From the NCBI RefSeq assembly GCF_014197015.1, contig NZ_JACIET010000001.1:1364001-1428000 (forward strand): a DNA stretch of 64,000 nucleotides, written 5' to 3'. The stretch is from Niveibacterium umoris. GTDB lineage: Bacteria; Pseudomonadota; Gammaproteobacteria; Burkholderiales; Rhodocyclaceae. The notes under the pieces were generated by a model, which did no database searches, was not told the DNA's origin, and was given only the letters and a program-made list of their open reading frames with translations. Position numbers and translations under genes: made by a program. Shown in pieces: positions 45,760-55,517 of the stretch; within the stretch, counting starts at the first letter, position 1, and every line of letters starts with the position of its first letter.

Positions 45760-47679
45760 TCAGCCGAGCATCAGCTGGTTGATCCGCTTGACGAATCCAG
45801 CCGGGTCTTCCAGCGTTCCGCCTTCAGCCAGCAATGCCTGATCGAGCAGCACGCTCGCCCAATCGTCGAAACGATCGGTGCCGGCCTTGAGCTTGAGCAG
45901 TACCTGATGCTTTGGGTTCACCTCAAGAATCGGCTTGGACGAAGGCACATCCTGCCCCGCCGCCTTCAGCAAGCGCGCCAGATTGGTACCCATTTCATGT
46001 TCGTCGGCCACGACGCAGGCAGGGCTGTCGGTCAGGCGATGCGTGATCCGCACGTCCTTCACCCGCTCACCCAGCGCGGTCTTCAGCTTCTCGACCACGT
46101 CCTTGAAATCACCCGCTTCGGCTTCGGCGGCTTTCTTCTCGGCCTCGTCTTCGAGCGTACCCAGATCCAGATCACCGCGGGCAACTGACACCACCTGCTT
46201 GCCTTCGAACTCGTGCAGGTGGCTCACCAGCCATTCATCCACGCGCTCGGCCAGCAGCAGCACCTCGACGCCCTTCTTGCGGAAGATCTCCAGGTGCGGG
46301 CTGTTCTTCGCGGCGGTGAAGGTATCGGCCGTGACGTAGTAGATCTTGTCCTGGCCTTCCTTCATGCGCGCGACGTAGTCGGTCAGCGACACCGTCTGCT
46401 CCGGCGTGTCGGCATGGGTTGTCGCAAAACGCAGCAGTTTGGCGATACGCTCCTTGTTGGCGAAGTCCTCGCCCACGCCTTCCTTCAGCACCTTGCCGAA
46501 CTCGCCCCAGAACTTGGCGTACTTGTCCTTGTCGTTCTCGGCCAGATCTTCGAGCAGCGACAGCACCTTCTTCGCGCAACCGGCGCGGATGGTGTCGATA
46601 TCCTTGCTTTCCTGAAGGATCTCGCGCGAGACGTTCAGCGGCAGGTCGTTCGAATCGACCACCCCGCGCACGAAGCGCAGGTAGAACGGCAGCAGCTTCT
46701 CGGCGTCGTCCATGATGAAAACGCGGCGCACGTAGAGCTTGAGGCCGTGCTTTACATTGCGATCCCACATGTCGAACGGTGCATGGCTCGGTACGTAGAG
46801 CAACTGGGTGTACTCGTGGCGGCCTTCCACCTTGGCATGCGACCAGGCCAGCGGTTCTTCATGGTCGTGCGCGACGTGCTTGAAGAACTCCTTGTACTGC
46901 TCGTCGGTGATATCGGACTTCGAACGGGCCCACAGCGCCGAGGCCTGGTTGACCGTCTCTTCCTCATCACGCAGGACCTGCTCGCCCTTCTCCTGGTCCC
47001 ACTCTTCCTTGCGCATGCGGATCGGTTGCGCGATGTGGTCGGAGTACTTGCGGATGATCGAACGCAGGCGCCAGCCAGACAGCAGATCGTCCTGATCCGC
47101 GCGCAGGTGCAGGATGATTTCGGTGCCACGCGCTTCACGCTCGATCGGCTCGATCGTGTACGCGCCGGCGGTATCGCCGGTCATCGAGCATTCCCACTTC
47201 ACCGCCTCATTGGCCGGCAGGCCGGCGCGGCGGGTCAGCACCGTCACTTTGTCCGCCACGATGAAGGCCGAGTAGAAGCCGACGCCGAACTGGCCGATCA
47301 GGTGAGCGTCTTTCTGCTGGTCGCCGGTCAGACGGGAGAAGAACTCCTTGGTGCCCGATTTGGCGATCGTGCCAAGGTGAGCGATCACCTCTTCACGGCT
47401 CATGCCGATGCCGTTGTCGGAAATCGTCAGCGTCCGCGCGGCCTTGTCGAAGCCCACGCCAATCGCCAGCTCGCCAGCGCCTTCCAGCAGATGCGGGTGA
47501 TCCAGCGCCTCGAAGCGTAGCTTGTCGCACGCGTCCGACGCGTTGGAGATCAGCTCGCGCAGGAAGATCTCGCGATTTGAATAGAGGGAATGAATCATCA
47601 GGTGCAGCAGCTGCTTCACCTCCGCCTGGAAGTTAAGGGTCTCCCCCTTGGGTGCCGCTGCGGTCTGTGCCTCACTCAT
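45760..47679 (-). CDS. htpG: Hsp90 chaperone HtpG
   Basis: A 639-residue cytosolic Hsp90. The N-terminal GHKL ATPase has [36 protein letters not shown]. The middle domain includes [25 protein letters not shown] (in two runs), [18 protein letters not shown] at 47679 follows CAGGAGAAA; the open frame upstream has no homology. A sigma-32-like promoter lies just upstream. Confidence 0.97.
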   Translation of the reverse strand: MSEAQTAAAPKGETLNFQAEVKQLLHLMIHSLYSNREIFLRELISNASDACDKLRFEALDHPHLLEGAGELAIGVGFDKAARTLTISDNGIGMSREEVIAHLGTIAKSGTKEFFSRLTGDQQKDAHLIGQFGVGFYSAFIVADKVTVLTRRAGLPANEAVKWECSMTGDTAGAYTIEPIEREARGTEIILHLRADQDDLLSGWRLRSIIRKYSDHIAQPIRMRKEEWDQEKGEQVLRDEEETVNQASALWARSKSDITDEQYKEFFKHVAHDHEEPLAWSHAKVEGRHEYTQLLYVPSHAPFDMWDRNVKHGLKLYVRRVFIMDDAEKLLPFYLRFVRGVVDSNDLPLNVSREILQESKDIDTIRAGCAKKVLSLLEDLAENDKDKYAKFWGEFGKVLKEGVGEDFANKERIAKLLRFATTHADTPEQTVSLTDYVARMKEGQDKIYYVTADTFTAAKNSPHLEIFRKKGVEVLLLAERVDEWLVSHLHEFEGKQVVSVARGDLDLGTLEDEAEKKAAEAEAGDFKDVVEKLKTALGERVKDVRITHRLTDSPACVVADEHEMGTNLARLLKAAGQDVPSSKPILEVNPKHQVLLKLKAGTDRFDDWASVLLDQALLAEGGTLEDPAGFVKRINQLMLG

Positions 47680-47711
47680 GGATTTCTCCTGTGTCTCGAT
47701 TAACATGCCGC

Positions 47712-47740
47712 ATATGTGTCCGACCCAGCACATTTTCAAG
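47712..47740 (-). promoter_or_regulatory. Sigma-32 (heat-shock) promoter of htpG
   Basis: Reading the - strand, CTTGAAA (47740-47734), a 14-base spacer, and ACACATAT (47719-47712). The consensus is CTTGAAA-N13..15-CCCCATNT, so the -35 is perfect and the -10 differs at two of eight positions. The predicted start lies about 26 bases before the htpG ATG. Confidence 0.7.
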
Positions 47741-47741
47741 C

Positions 47742-49544
47742 GTGGCCGATAACCGCCCAAAGGCATCCGACAGCGCACTGGCGGACGAGGTGCTTGTGCC
47801 GCCGCGCCGTCCCCGCAGCCTGCGCCGTGTCGCCATTGCGATTGTCGGTACCTATGTGCTGCTCGCCACGCTGATCATCGGCGGTACTGCCACCCTGATT
47901 GCCCGCGACCGGGCGCAGGAATTGAGGCGAGCAGAGGCGGAACTCGGCAGTCTCGCCCGGGCACTGGAAGAGCATGTCGCGCGCAGCTTCGGCCAGATGG
48001 ACACCGTGCTCGACGCGCTCGGCAAGCAGGTCGGCGAAAACGGCGGCCCGGAGCGATTCGGCGAACGGGCAATGCATGACCTGACGAGCGAATGGCTGTT
48101 GCGAGTGCCGCAGGCTGCGATGATCATGTCTTACGACGCCGATGGTGCGCTGTTCTCGGCCACCTACAAGTACCCGCTCACCGCCCGTGACCGACTGCCG
48201 GACGCGACAAAGCACAAGCTCGCGACGGGCGGCAACGTGCCGATGCGTATCGACCTGCCACGGCGCGCGCCGGATTCGGAGCGCTGGATCATTCCCCTGA
48301 CGCGGCGCATCAATCACTTCGACGGCAGCCTGGCCGGTTACCTTACCGCCGCCTTGAGCACCAGTTTCTTCGAGTACTTCTATCAGGACATCCGCCTGAC
48401 CAGCGACGACGCGATCAGCGTTCTGACCAGCGATGGCACCTTGCTGATCCGTTATCCGAGCAACGAAAAACAGATTGGCGCCGACTTTTCCCGCAATCCG
48501 GCGCTGTTGAGGCCGACAACGCATGCCACGCGCTTTGCCGAACGCGTATCGTGGATCGACGGTCGCACTCGGATCATCGCTGCGCGCGGGCTCGACAACT
48601 ATCCGCTGATCGTGCAGGTCAGCCGCCCCCGCGAAACGGCGTTGCGCAACTTCTACGCAAACACCGAGCGCATCGTCTGGGGCATCACCATGCTATGCGG
48701 CCTGCTCGCCGCGCTGGCCTGGGTCGTGTTCGAAGACGTACGGCGTCGCGAGCGCGCACGGCGCACCCTGCAGCGCCTCGCGCAATCGCTTGAAGTTCGG
48801 GTCAAGGAACGCACGGCTGAACTGGAGAATTCAAACCGCGAACTGCTTGCGTTCAGCTATTCGGTATCGCATGACTTGCGTGCGCCGCTGCGTGCCATCA
48901 ATGGTTTCTCGCATGCGCTGCTCGAGGACTACGCCGACAAATTCGACGGTACCGGCCGCGACTACCTGGTGCGGGTGGCGCGGGCGAGCGTACGGATGGG
49001 CGAACTGATCGACGAGCTACTGAAGCTCGCCAATGTCGCCCGTCAACCACTGGACGTCCGCACGGTGGATTTGAGCGCCTTGGCCTCCGACATTGCTGCC
49101 GACCTGCAAGCGGCCGCGCCGGACCGCCAGGCTAGTTTCAACATTCAGCCCGCGATGCTGGTCGATGCCGACGAGCCCTTGCTGCGAAACGTTGTCGGCA
49201 ACCTGCTCGACAACGCCTGGAAATTCACCCGCCAACGCGAGTCCGCCCAGATCCGGATATCGCTCAGCGATCAGGAGAACGCGCAGTTGATCGAGATCGC
49301 CGATAACGGCGTCGGTTTCGACATGGTGTACGCTGGCCGCCTCTTTCAGCCCTTCCAGCAACTGCATTCGGGACAAGGCTACGCCGGCACCGGAATCGGT
49401 CTCGCCTCCGCGCGCCGCATCATCGAACGACACGGCGGCAAAATCTGGGCGGAGTCCGCGCCCGGGGAAGGCACCACGGTAGCGTTTCTATTACCACGCC
49501 GGGCCGCGGTGGTCCGCAAGCGCCGCAGCGCGCATCACTCGTAA
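47742..49544 (+). CDS. Membrane sensor histidine kinase
   Basis: A protein of about 600 residues with an N-terminal membrane helix (about 28-52), a periplasmic PDC/dCache-like sensor domain (about 55-300) and a second helix ([20 protein letters not shown]). A coiled linker leads to a HisKA domain with His377 in [15 protein letters not shown]. The HATPase domain shows [21 protein letters not shown] and GTGIGLA. No response regulator gene adjoins. The start is uncertain: GTG at 47742 lacks a good ribosome site and lies next to the divergent htpG promoter; a later GTG is possible. Confidence 0.85.
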   Translation: MADNRPKASDSALADEVLVPPRRPRSLRRVAIAIVGTYVLLATLIIGGTATLIARDRAQELRRAEAELGSLARALEEHVARSFGQMDTVLDALGKQVGENGGPERFGERAMHDLTSEWLLRVPQAAMIMSYDADGALFSATYKYPLTARDRLPDATKHKLATGGNVPMRIDLPRRAPDSERWIIPLTRRINHFDGSLAGYLTAALSTSFFEYFYQDIRLTSDDAISVLTSDGTLLIRYPSNEKQIGADFSRNPALLRPTTHATRFAERVSWIDGRTRIIAARGLDNYPLIVQVSRPRETALRNFYANTERIVWGITMLCGLLAALAWVVFEDVRRRERARRTLQRLAQSLEVRVKERTAELENSNRELLAFSYSVSHDLRAPLRAINGFSHALLEDYADKFDGTGRDYLVRVARASVRMGELIDELLKLANVARQPLDVRTVDLSALASDIAADLQAAAPDRQASFNIQPAMLVDADEPLLRNVVGNLLDNAWKFTRQRESAQIRISLSDQENAQLIEIADNGVGFDMVYAGRLFQPFQQLHSGQGYAGTGIGLASARRIIERHGGKIWAESAPGEGTTVAFLLPRRAAVVRKRRSAHHS

Positions 49545-50086
49545 CGCACTTCCACGATTTCGATCTCGCGCAGCCCGGCCGGGCTGGCGAACCGCACACA
49601 GTCACCCTCTCGCGCTTTCAGGATGGCTCTGGCAATCGGCGCAATCCACGATACCCGCCCGCTGCTCGCATCGGCTTCGTCGACGCCGACGATCTGGAAG
49701 GTCTGCGTTTCGTCGCCATCCACGTCACACACCGTGACCGTCGCGCCAAAGAAGACTTGCTCAGCGTTCTCCTGATCCGACGGATCGACGACGGTGGCAC
49801 TCTCGAGTCGTTTGATCAGGAAGCGGATACGGCGGTCGATTTCCCGCAGGCGCTTCTTGCCGTAGATGTAGTCGCCGTTCTCCGAACGATCACCATTCGA
49901 AGCCGCCCATGACACGACCTGGACGACTTCGGGGCGCGTGACCTTGATCAGCGTCTCAAGTTCGGCTTTCAAGGTCGTGTAGCCGCGCCGCGTCATGTAA
50001 TTGCGGGTGCCGGCCGGCAGGGCAAGGCCCGGCGGTGTGCCGTCGTCCTCGTCCTGATCGGTTTCCTTGGTAAACGCCTTGTTCAT
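49535..50086 (-). CDS. greB: Transcription elongation factor GreB
   Basis: A 183-residue Gre factor that rescues backtracked RNA polymerase by stimulating transcript cleavage. The N-terminal coiled coil has NYMTRRGYTTLKAELE and NGDRSENGDYIYGKKRLREIDRR (in two runs; acidic tip D, E). The C-terminal domain has FFGATVTVCDVDG, SWIAPIARAILKAREGD. It is about 25 residues longer than E. coli GreB because of an acidic N-terminal tail. Its 3' end overlaps the 3' end of the sensor kinase by 10 bases. Confidence 0.95.
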   Translation of the reverse strand: MNKAFTKETDQDEDDGTPPGLALPAGTRNYMTRRGYTTLKAELETLIKVTRPEVVQVVSWAASNGDRSENGDYIYGKKRLREIDRRIRFLIKRLESATVVDPSDQENAEQVFFGATVTVCDVDGDETQTFQIVGVDEADASSGRVSWIAPIARAILKAREGDCVRFASPAGLREIEIVEVRYE

Positions 50087-50140
50087 GGAAGATTCGCGCC
50101 AAGCTGAAGGCCGCGGATTCTACCAATCAGCGCGGGAAAA

Positions 50141-50377
50141 TCAGTGGCGCACCGCCGGATGCACAATCAGCGCATCGAAATGCTCGATGAAGTCGGCGAT
50201 CGATTCGCCATCCTCGTCGTCGAATTCGATCGCTTCGGCCAGTTCGCGCTTGAAGCGCTCGGCCGCGGCGTCGGTCATGAAGACGCCCCGCCCTTTGCGC
50301 TTGTCGATGACCTCGATCCCGTTCAGCGTTGGGTACGCCACGACATACAAGAACGGATTGTTGAACATAACGTGCAT
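50141..50377 (-). CDS. DUF3567-like small protein
   Basis: A 78-residue protein. MFNNPFLYVVAYPTLNGIEV and DKRKGRGVFMTDAAAERFKREL resemble DUF3567, a small family found mostly in betaproteobacteria. The acidic C-terminal half is DDEDGESIADFIEHFD. ATG at 50377 has a strong GGAGGAGG site, favouring it over upstream starts. Function unknown. Confidence 0.65.
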   Translation of the reverse strand: MHVMFNNPFLYVVAYPTLNGIEVIDKRKGRGVFMTDAAAERFKRELAEAIEFDDEDGESIADFIEHFDALIVHPAVRH

Positions 50378-50468
50378 GGCCGCCTCCTCCGGTGAAGCAC
50401 GGGGCAAACAGCCCCCGAGCACCTGCATGGTGGAACTACCCCCGATTCAACCCCGCACTGCACGCCGG

Positions 50469-50497
50469 TTGTCATTTGATCCGGCGACTAATACGAT
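50469..50497 (+). promoter_or_regulatory. Candidate sigma-70 promoter
   Basis: TTGTCA (50469-50474), a 17-base spacer, TACGAT (50492-50497). It points toward the DUF465 gene at 50639, implying a leader of about 135 bases. The rest of the 50378-50638 gap shows nothing else definite. Confidence 0.35.
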
Positions 50498-50638
50498 TCT
50501 CCTTGGGTGGACTAACGGCACGCGAGATCGTTCCTGAAGTGTCCGGTCGACCCAGGGAGGCTTATCGATAATGGCGCGCCGACCCGAGGCGTCTGCATTG
50601 ATCGGGCTGAGACAACGCAAGGCTCTGACTGTGGTGCT

Positions 50639-50851
50639 ATGAACGACACCTTCGACAGCGTCACCAGCCTGCGTGCGCGGCTGGACGCACTGTTAGCCGA
50701 GCATCGCGACCTCGACGAGGCCATATCCAGACTCGTTGAATTGCCGCCTACCGACGATCTCCTCATCCGCCGGCTCAAGAAGCGCAAGTTGTTCGTCAAG
50801 GATCGCATCCTGATGATCGAACGCATGATCGAGCCAGACGTCCCCGCGTGA
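50639..50851 (+). CDS. YdcH-like DUF465 protein
   Basis: A 70-residue, highly charged helical protein. LRARLDALLAEHRDLDEAIS and RLKKRKLFVKDRI match DUF465 (YdcH), small proteins of unknown function common in proteobacteria. No membrane segment. It stands alone between divergent and downstream genes. Confidence 0.85.
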   Translation: MNDTFDSVTSLRARLDALLAEHRDLDEAISRLVELPPTDDLLIRRLKKRKLFVKDRILMIERMIEPDVPA

Positions 50852-51016
50852 ATCGCGCACCCCGCACGACAGCATCGACCAGCAGGCACCACCGGTTCGC
50901 CGGGGGGCAGCTCCACTTTGCCATGCGGCTGCACTGTTCTGATTTCGATCACCCGCCGTAGTACCTTCCGCGTTGTTCCGAGGCAGGCAAAACATAAGAA
51001 TCCATACGGAGGAGAC

Positions 51017-51871
51017 ATGCCCGAGCAAGAGAGCGAACCCCAGCAGGAGACGCCGCGCCCCAGCACGGATATCCGGATCGAAGAAACCCAGACGCTGATA
51101 CCGAAGCTGCGCAGGGTGCATATCGGCGCAGCCTTTGTCTGGCTCGGCCGCGGTGCCCAGGACATGCAGGCCTGCCCCGTGCCAAGCCTTTTCTATGGCT
51201 TCTGTTTCGCAGCGATGGGGCTGGCAGTGACCATGGTGTTCGAGCACGCCTACCAGTACACGTCGGCCATGACCTCCGGCTTCCTGCTACTGGGGCCGTT
51301 TTTCGCGATGGGCTTGTATGAATTGAGCCGGCGCCGGGAGCGCGGCGACGGCTGCCGGTTTGCGTCCTCGCTGACGATCTGGCGGAGAAACGCCTCGAAT
51401 ATCGGCGTCTTCGCGCTGGTGCTTACGGTCATCTTCCTGATCTGGGCGCGGGCTTCACTCGTGATGTTCGCGCTGTTCTACACGAACGAGATCCCCAACC
51501 TCTCCGGCTTCCTGAATCAGGTGCTGCGAATGGAAAACCTTGATTTCATGGCGGTGTACATCGGCGTCGGACTGGTATTCGCGACCCTCGTCTTTTCGGT
51601 CAGCGTGGTCGCGATCCCGATGATGCTCGACCGCAAGGCCGATGCGATCACCTCGATGTTCACGAGTGTTGCAGCCGTGGCCGCGAATCCCGGCGCCCTG
51701 TTTGTCTGGGCGGCGCTGATCGTGCTGCTGACCGTCGTCGGGTTCATGACCTTCCACATCGGACTGGTATTCCTGATGCCGATGATCGGACACGGCACCT
51801 GGCACGCTTACCGCGGGCTGGTTGAGCCGGATTCGCCTGCAACTTCGAGCAGGTCGAGCACGACCGGCTGA
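51017..51871 (+). CDS. DUF2189 integral membrane protein
   Basis: A 284-residue membrane protein with about six helices (the first near residue 55). WLGRGAQDMQACPVPSLFYG and TSGFLLLGPFFAMGLYELSRRRE are typical of DUF2189 proteins, annotated in some genomes as cytochrome-c-oxidase-related. ATG at 51017 has GGAGGAG. Its last 64 bases overlap the 3' end of the convergent EEP gene. Function unknown. Confidence 0.85.
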   Translation: MPEQESEPQQETPRPSTDIRIEETQTLIPKLRRVHIGAAFVWLGRGAQDMQACPVPSLFYGFCFAAMGLAVTMVFEHAYQYTSAMTSGFLLLGPFFAMGLYELSRRRERGDGCRFASSLTIWRRNASNIGVFALVLTVIFLIWARASLVMFALFYTNEIPNLSGFLNQVLRMENLDFMAVYIGVGLVFATLVFSVSVVAIPMMLDRKADAITSMFTSVAAVAANPGALFVWAALIVLLTVVGFMTFHIGLVFLMPMIGHGTWHAYRGLVEPDSPATSSRSSTTG

Positions 51872-52683
51872 TGATCCGAGGCGTCGGTGCTCGCCTCTAC
51901 GAAAACCGACGCCACACCCGGCAACAGATTCCGACTGACGAAGAAGAAGTCGCAGCAATAGGGCGCTGCGGGCCACTCAGCGCCGTGCAGCCCGACCGAG
52001 TGGGCGTGCGGACTGCTGCCATGAACTGTCGCCCATGCATCACACCACGGGTGTAGCGGGCCGTCTGCGAGCACGGTGCGATAGGCATCGCCCCCCGGCG
52101 GCGCATTGAAGTCGCCGCACAGCACGGCACGCGAAGGCCGCGGCCTCGACGCGAATGCCGCACTGCTCTCCTTCCCGGCAGGCGGCGTCACTTCAAGCGC
52201 ACAGGCCTCGCACTGAAGATCGACCAAGCGCTGGGCTTGGGCGACACGTGCCGCGGCTGAGTAGTACTCCAGATGCGTCGTCAGCACGCGCAGCGGAGCA
52301 CCGGCGTAGTTGACCACCACTTCCACACAGGCCCGCTGCATGGAAGGCACGCCCGCCTCTGCCGGCCACGGCAGCATGTGTCGCCAGATCTGGGTAACGG
52401 GCCTGCGCGAGAGGATCAGATTGCCAAAGCTTGCGCGACCACCCGCGGCAGCGGCCACGTCGACTGCGGGCCCGTGCGCCGCGGCGTAACCGGGCAGGCC
52501 CTCGCACAGGCGCGCAAGGCCGTCTTCCACCACCCCGCCAGGCAGCCCGTCCAACCCGATCGCCACTTCCTGCAGACAAATGACGTCGCCATCGAGGCGG
52601 CGCAGCACATCGATCGTGCGCGCCAGATCGACATGCCCATCTGCGCCACGCCCCCACTGGATATTCCAAGATACAATCCGCAT
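51808..52683 (-). CDS. Endonuclease/exonuclease/phosphatase family protein
   Basis: A 291-residue EEP-fold hydrolase. SWNIQWGRG carries the metal-binding Asn and CLQEVA the Glu. LTTHLEYYS, CGDFNAPPGG and the terminal SDHQPVVLDL supply the catalytic Asp/Asn/His. No signal peptide is seen, so it is probably cytoplasmic. Members cleave DNA, inositol phosphates or lipids; the substrate is open. Its 3' end overlaps the DUF2189 gene by 64 bases, and it is divergent from the next gene with only 50 bases between. Confidence 0.88.
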   Translation of the reverse strand: MRIVSWNIQWGRGADGHVDLARTIDVLRRLDGDVICLQEVAIGLDGLPGGVVEDGLARLCEGLPGYAAAHGPAVDVAAAAGGRASFGNLILSRRPVTQIWRHMLPWPAEAGVPSMQRACVEVVVNYAGAPLRVLTTHLEYYSAAARVAQAQRLVDLQCEACALEVTPPAGKESSAAFASRPRPSRAVLCGDFNAPPGGDAYRTVLADGPLHPWCDAWATVHGSSPHAHSVGLHGAEWPAAPYCCDFFFVSRNLLPGVASVFVEASTDASDHQPVVLDLLEVAGESGSTSPR

Positions 52684-52694
52684 CTTTATGCCTT

Positions 52695-52710
52695 TCGAAT
52701 AATCATTCGA
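52695..52710. promoter_or_regulatory. Palindrome between divergent genes, candidate operator
   Basis: TCGAAT-AATC-ATTCGA, an inverted repeat with 6-bp arms in the middle of the 50-base divergent gap between the EEP gene and the unrecognised gene. Its AT-rich centre could overlap -10 elements of both, so a shared regulator is possible. No specific regulator is recognised. Confidence 0.4.
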
Positions 52711-52733
52711 CGCATCGCTCTGGAGCAGAGATT

Positions 52734-54341
52734 GTGACCGCGCAAAGTTTTGGACGTCTGCGTAAGCGCCTGACCACTCCGATCGCCCTACCGCGCTTGA
52801 AGATGGTGCGGTCCGCGCTCAGCTCGGATCTTCCGGCCTTCGAAGCCTGGATGGATGGCCTGCCGCTCGACCGCCCCCTGATTTGCTGCGAAACCATCGT
52901 ATCGCGCCTGCGCGCCGCCATTTCCACGATCATTGCGCCGGCCGATCGTTACGAAGCGATGGAACGCCTGCTCGACCACGTGTCGCCGATGCTCGCCCGC
53001 CTCGAGGCCGTTCCGGACGGCCGCGCGGGCAGTTCGCGCGATGTGCGCGAGACCATCGCGATCCTCGATCGAGCGCTCGAACGGCTGGCAATGACCTTTG
53101 CCGAAATCGCCATCAACGAGGCGCGCGCACGCCCCGACCGCCGTTTCCAGGTACCGAAGTTCTGCCGGATGGCGGCTCTGCGCGCATGCCAGATCGCCCA
53201 TCGGCGCGTGTTGCTGGCATGCCGCGGTTACAACGAACTCAATGGCGGCCACTGGCGTGTCCTCGCAGAACTCTACCTCGCCGCATCGTCGCGCGGCTTC
53301 GAAAACATCGCGCTTGACTCGAACACCGGTGACACGATCGGCCGATTTTTCGCACGCACCTTGCTGCTTGTGCTGGCCGACCCGCACCACCTCTCGCGCG
53401 CTAACCTGGAACATGTGCGTTTCTACATCGAACGCTATGGGCATCTGGCATTGATCCGCACCCGCAGCGACTGGACCGGCGATGCCGAGGGCTGGTTCCC
53501 TGCCTGGCCCGCGCATGGGGACATCCGCCGACCGGTCCGGCGCGATGAGCTCGTCCGCGGCGAAGCAGATCTGCTGCTCGACGTGCATCCCCTGCTCACC
53601 AAACTCGATGCTCATTGCGACGGGCTCACTGCGGGGACTTCGCCAACGCGCCTTGGCCTGCCGCTGATCGCGCGCGACCCCGAATACCGGCGACTTCTCG
53701 GCAAGCTTCGGACGTGCTGGGGCACACCGCCGCAGCGCAGGCACCTGCGACGCCGCGCGCACCCGAGCGCAGCGCTGGTGTTCGGCTTTGATCAGACGCG
53801 GCAATTGATGAAGCGCATCGCCGGAAAGCGTCAGGCGGCCGCCTCTGAAGTCATGCCGGCGTTTCCATGCACCGAATGGGCGATCGTCGATCGCAGCGAT
53901 GAAGGGCTCAAGCTCCATCAGGAGTCGGAAGACCCGAATGCTGTCGAGGTCGGTGAACTCGTGGCGCTCTCGCAAAGGGAAGACGGCGAAGTCCACCTGG
54001 CCGTGGTGCGCCGGACCCTGCACCGCAACAGCCACGAAACCGAAATCGGCGTTCAACTGATGTGCGGTCCGGGTATCGCCGCGCGCTTCAAACCGCCTTC
54101 GCGCGATGCGCGCGGGCGCGAACGCGACTCGATCCCCATCATCTTCCTGCCACGCGTACCGGCAATCGGTGACACACCGGCCCTGCTCGCCCCGCTCGAT
54201 CAGGTCGAACCCGGCTTGATCGTCGCGCTACCGCATCGCAACGGTGTCGCGCGCTTTGAAGCGACGGCGCGGGTCGAACGTCTGAGCGGCTGCGAACTGA
54301 TCGGGCTCAAGCCCTTCACCGGCACGACGGAATCCGCTTAG
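52734..54341 (+). CDS. Unrecognised 535-residue protein, possible PilZ-like C-terminus
   Basis: I do not recognise this protein. It starts at GTG with GGAG nine bases upstream. Residues about 30-330 are predicted mainly helical and Arg-rich, with ALRACQIAHRRVLLACRGYNEL in the middle (written in two runs of the same helix). From about residue 375 the sequence looks beta-rich: WAIVDRSDEGLKLHQE and VEVGELVAL, followed by EIGVQLMCG. These resemble the spacing of a PilZ-like barrel (xDxSxxG-like DRSDEGL), but the RxxxR motif is not clear. No signal peptide or membrane helix is seen. It is divergent from the EEP gene and precedes a zinc exporter. Confidence 0.6.
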   Translation: MTAQSFGRLRKRLTTPIALPRLKMVRSALSSDLPAFEAWMDGLPLDRPLICCETIVSRLRAAISTIIAPADRYEAMERLLDHVSPMLARLEAVPDGRAGSSRDVRETIAILDRALERLAMTFAEIAINEARARPDRRFQVPKFCRMAALRACQIAHRRVLLACRGYNELNGGHWRVLAELYLAASSRGFENIALDSNTGDTIGRFFARTLLLVLADPHHLSRANLEHVRFYIERYGHLALIRTRSDWTGDAEGWFPAWPAHGDIRRPVRRDELVRGEADLLLDVHPLLTKLDAHCDGLTAGTSPTRLGLPLIARDPEYRRLLGKLRTCWGTPPQRRHLRRRAHPSAALVFGFDQTRQLMKRIAGKRQAAASEVMPAFPCTEWAIVDRSDEGLKLHQESEDPNAVEVGELVALSQREDGEVHLAVVRRTLHRNSHETEIGVQLMCGPGIAARFKPPSRDARGRERDSIPIIFLPRVPAIGDTPALLAPLDQVEPGLIVALPHRNGVARFEATARVERLSGCELIGLKPFTGTTESA

Positions 54342-54446
54342 CACCACGACGGCCAAAGCACGCAGCAAGGCTTCACGCGCCGCGCGTTAGAATTCGGGGC
54401 TCGGCCCCCTTGCGTCAATCGGGGGCAGCCTTGTGAAACGCGAACG

Positions 54447-55505
54447 ATGCCGCCCGACACTGCAGCTGACCATGCACCGCATTCCCACGCCCATGCGTGC
54501 GGCCACGACCATGATCACGACTGCCATCATCCCGAAGCGGGGGGGCATCACCACACGCACGACGACGACCACGACCATAACCACGGTTTTGGCGCCGGGC
54601 ATCATCACCACGGCGCGAACAGCAGCGCCCGCACACTCACACTCGCGCTTCTGCTGACGCTCGGCTTTGCGATCGTCGAAGCGCTCGGTGGCTGGGTCAC
54701 CGGCTCGCTCGCGCTGCTCGGCGATGCCGGACACATGCTCTCCGACAGCCTGTCGCTGGGTCTGGCGGCCTTCGCCGCACGTCTCGCGCAGCGACCGCCC
54801 AGTCTGAGGCATAGCTACGGCCTGGGTCGGATCGAAGCACTGGCGGCCTTGGCGAATGGTGTATTGATGCTGGTGATCGTCGCTGCAATCTGCTGGGAGG
54901 CGATCGACCGCCTGCGCCACCCCTCCCCCATCCAGGCGCTTCCGGCCGCTGCGATTGCATGCATCGGGCTTGCCGTGAACGTTCTGGCTGCATGGCTGCT
55001 GATGCGAGGGGAACGTTCGCTCAACGTGCGGGCCGCGTTGCTGCATGTGATGGGCGATCTGCTCGGGTCGGTTGCCGCCATCGCCGCGTTGCTGCTGGTG
55101 TATTTCGCCGGCTGGCAGGCGGCGGACCCGATCCTGTCGATCCTGATCTGCCTGCTGATCCTCGGCTCGACGATCTCGATCCTGCGCGAGACACTGCATG
55201 TGCTGCTGGATGGCGTGCCGCACGGCTTGTCGCTTGACGCTATAGGTCGGAGCATCGCTGCCGTTAACGGGGTACGCTCGGTGCACGATCTGCATGTATG
55301 GCACTTTGCGCCCGCAAAGGTCGCGCTGTCGGCGCACCTGGTGCTCGATGAGTCGGCGCAATGGCCTGCCGTACTGGTTGCGGTGCGCCAGCGCGTTCAG
55401 AACGAATTTGCGATTGAACACCTGACCTTGCAGCCGGAGTTGCAAGGCAACGACCGTTTTCCGCTCGACCGCCTGATCCGGCGGGCGGCACTTCGAAAAG
55501 ACTGA
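54447..55505 (+). CDS. CDF-family zinc/cobalt exporter with His-rich N-terminus
   Basis: A 352-residue CzcD/ZitB-type transporter. Residues 11-57 are extremely His/Asp-rich (many HxH and HDH clusters), a likely metal-sensing or buffering tail. Six membrane helices follow, with GDAGHMLSDSLSLGLAAFA and HVMGDLLGS carrying the HxxxD metal-site pairs. The C-terminal cytoplasmic domain has VRSVHDLHVWHF. It would expel Zn or Co by proton exchange. It starts 105 bases after the unrecognised gene and runs into the HDOD gene after 12 bases. Confidence 0.92.
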   Translation: MPPDTAADHAPHSHAHACGHDHDHDCHHPEAGGHHHTHDDDHDHNHGFGAGHHHHGANSSARTLTLALLLTLGFAIVEALGGWVTGSLALLGDAGHMLSDSLSLGLAAFAARLAQRPPSLRHSYGLGRIEALAALANGVLMLVIVAAICWEAIDRLRHPSPIQALPAAAIACIGLAVNVLAAWLLMRGERSLNVRAALLHVMGDLLGSVAAIAALLLVYFAGWQAADPILSILICLLILGSTISILRETLHVLLDGVPHGLSLDAIGRSIAAVNGVRSVHDLHVWHFAPAKVALSAHLVLDESAQWPAVLVAVRQRVQNEFAIEHLTLQPELQGNDRFPLDRLIRRAALRKD

Positions 55506-55517
55506 GAGGAGTTGGCC

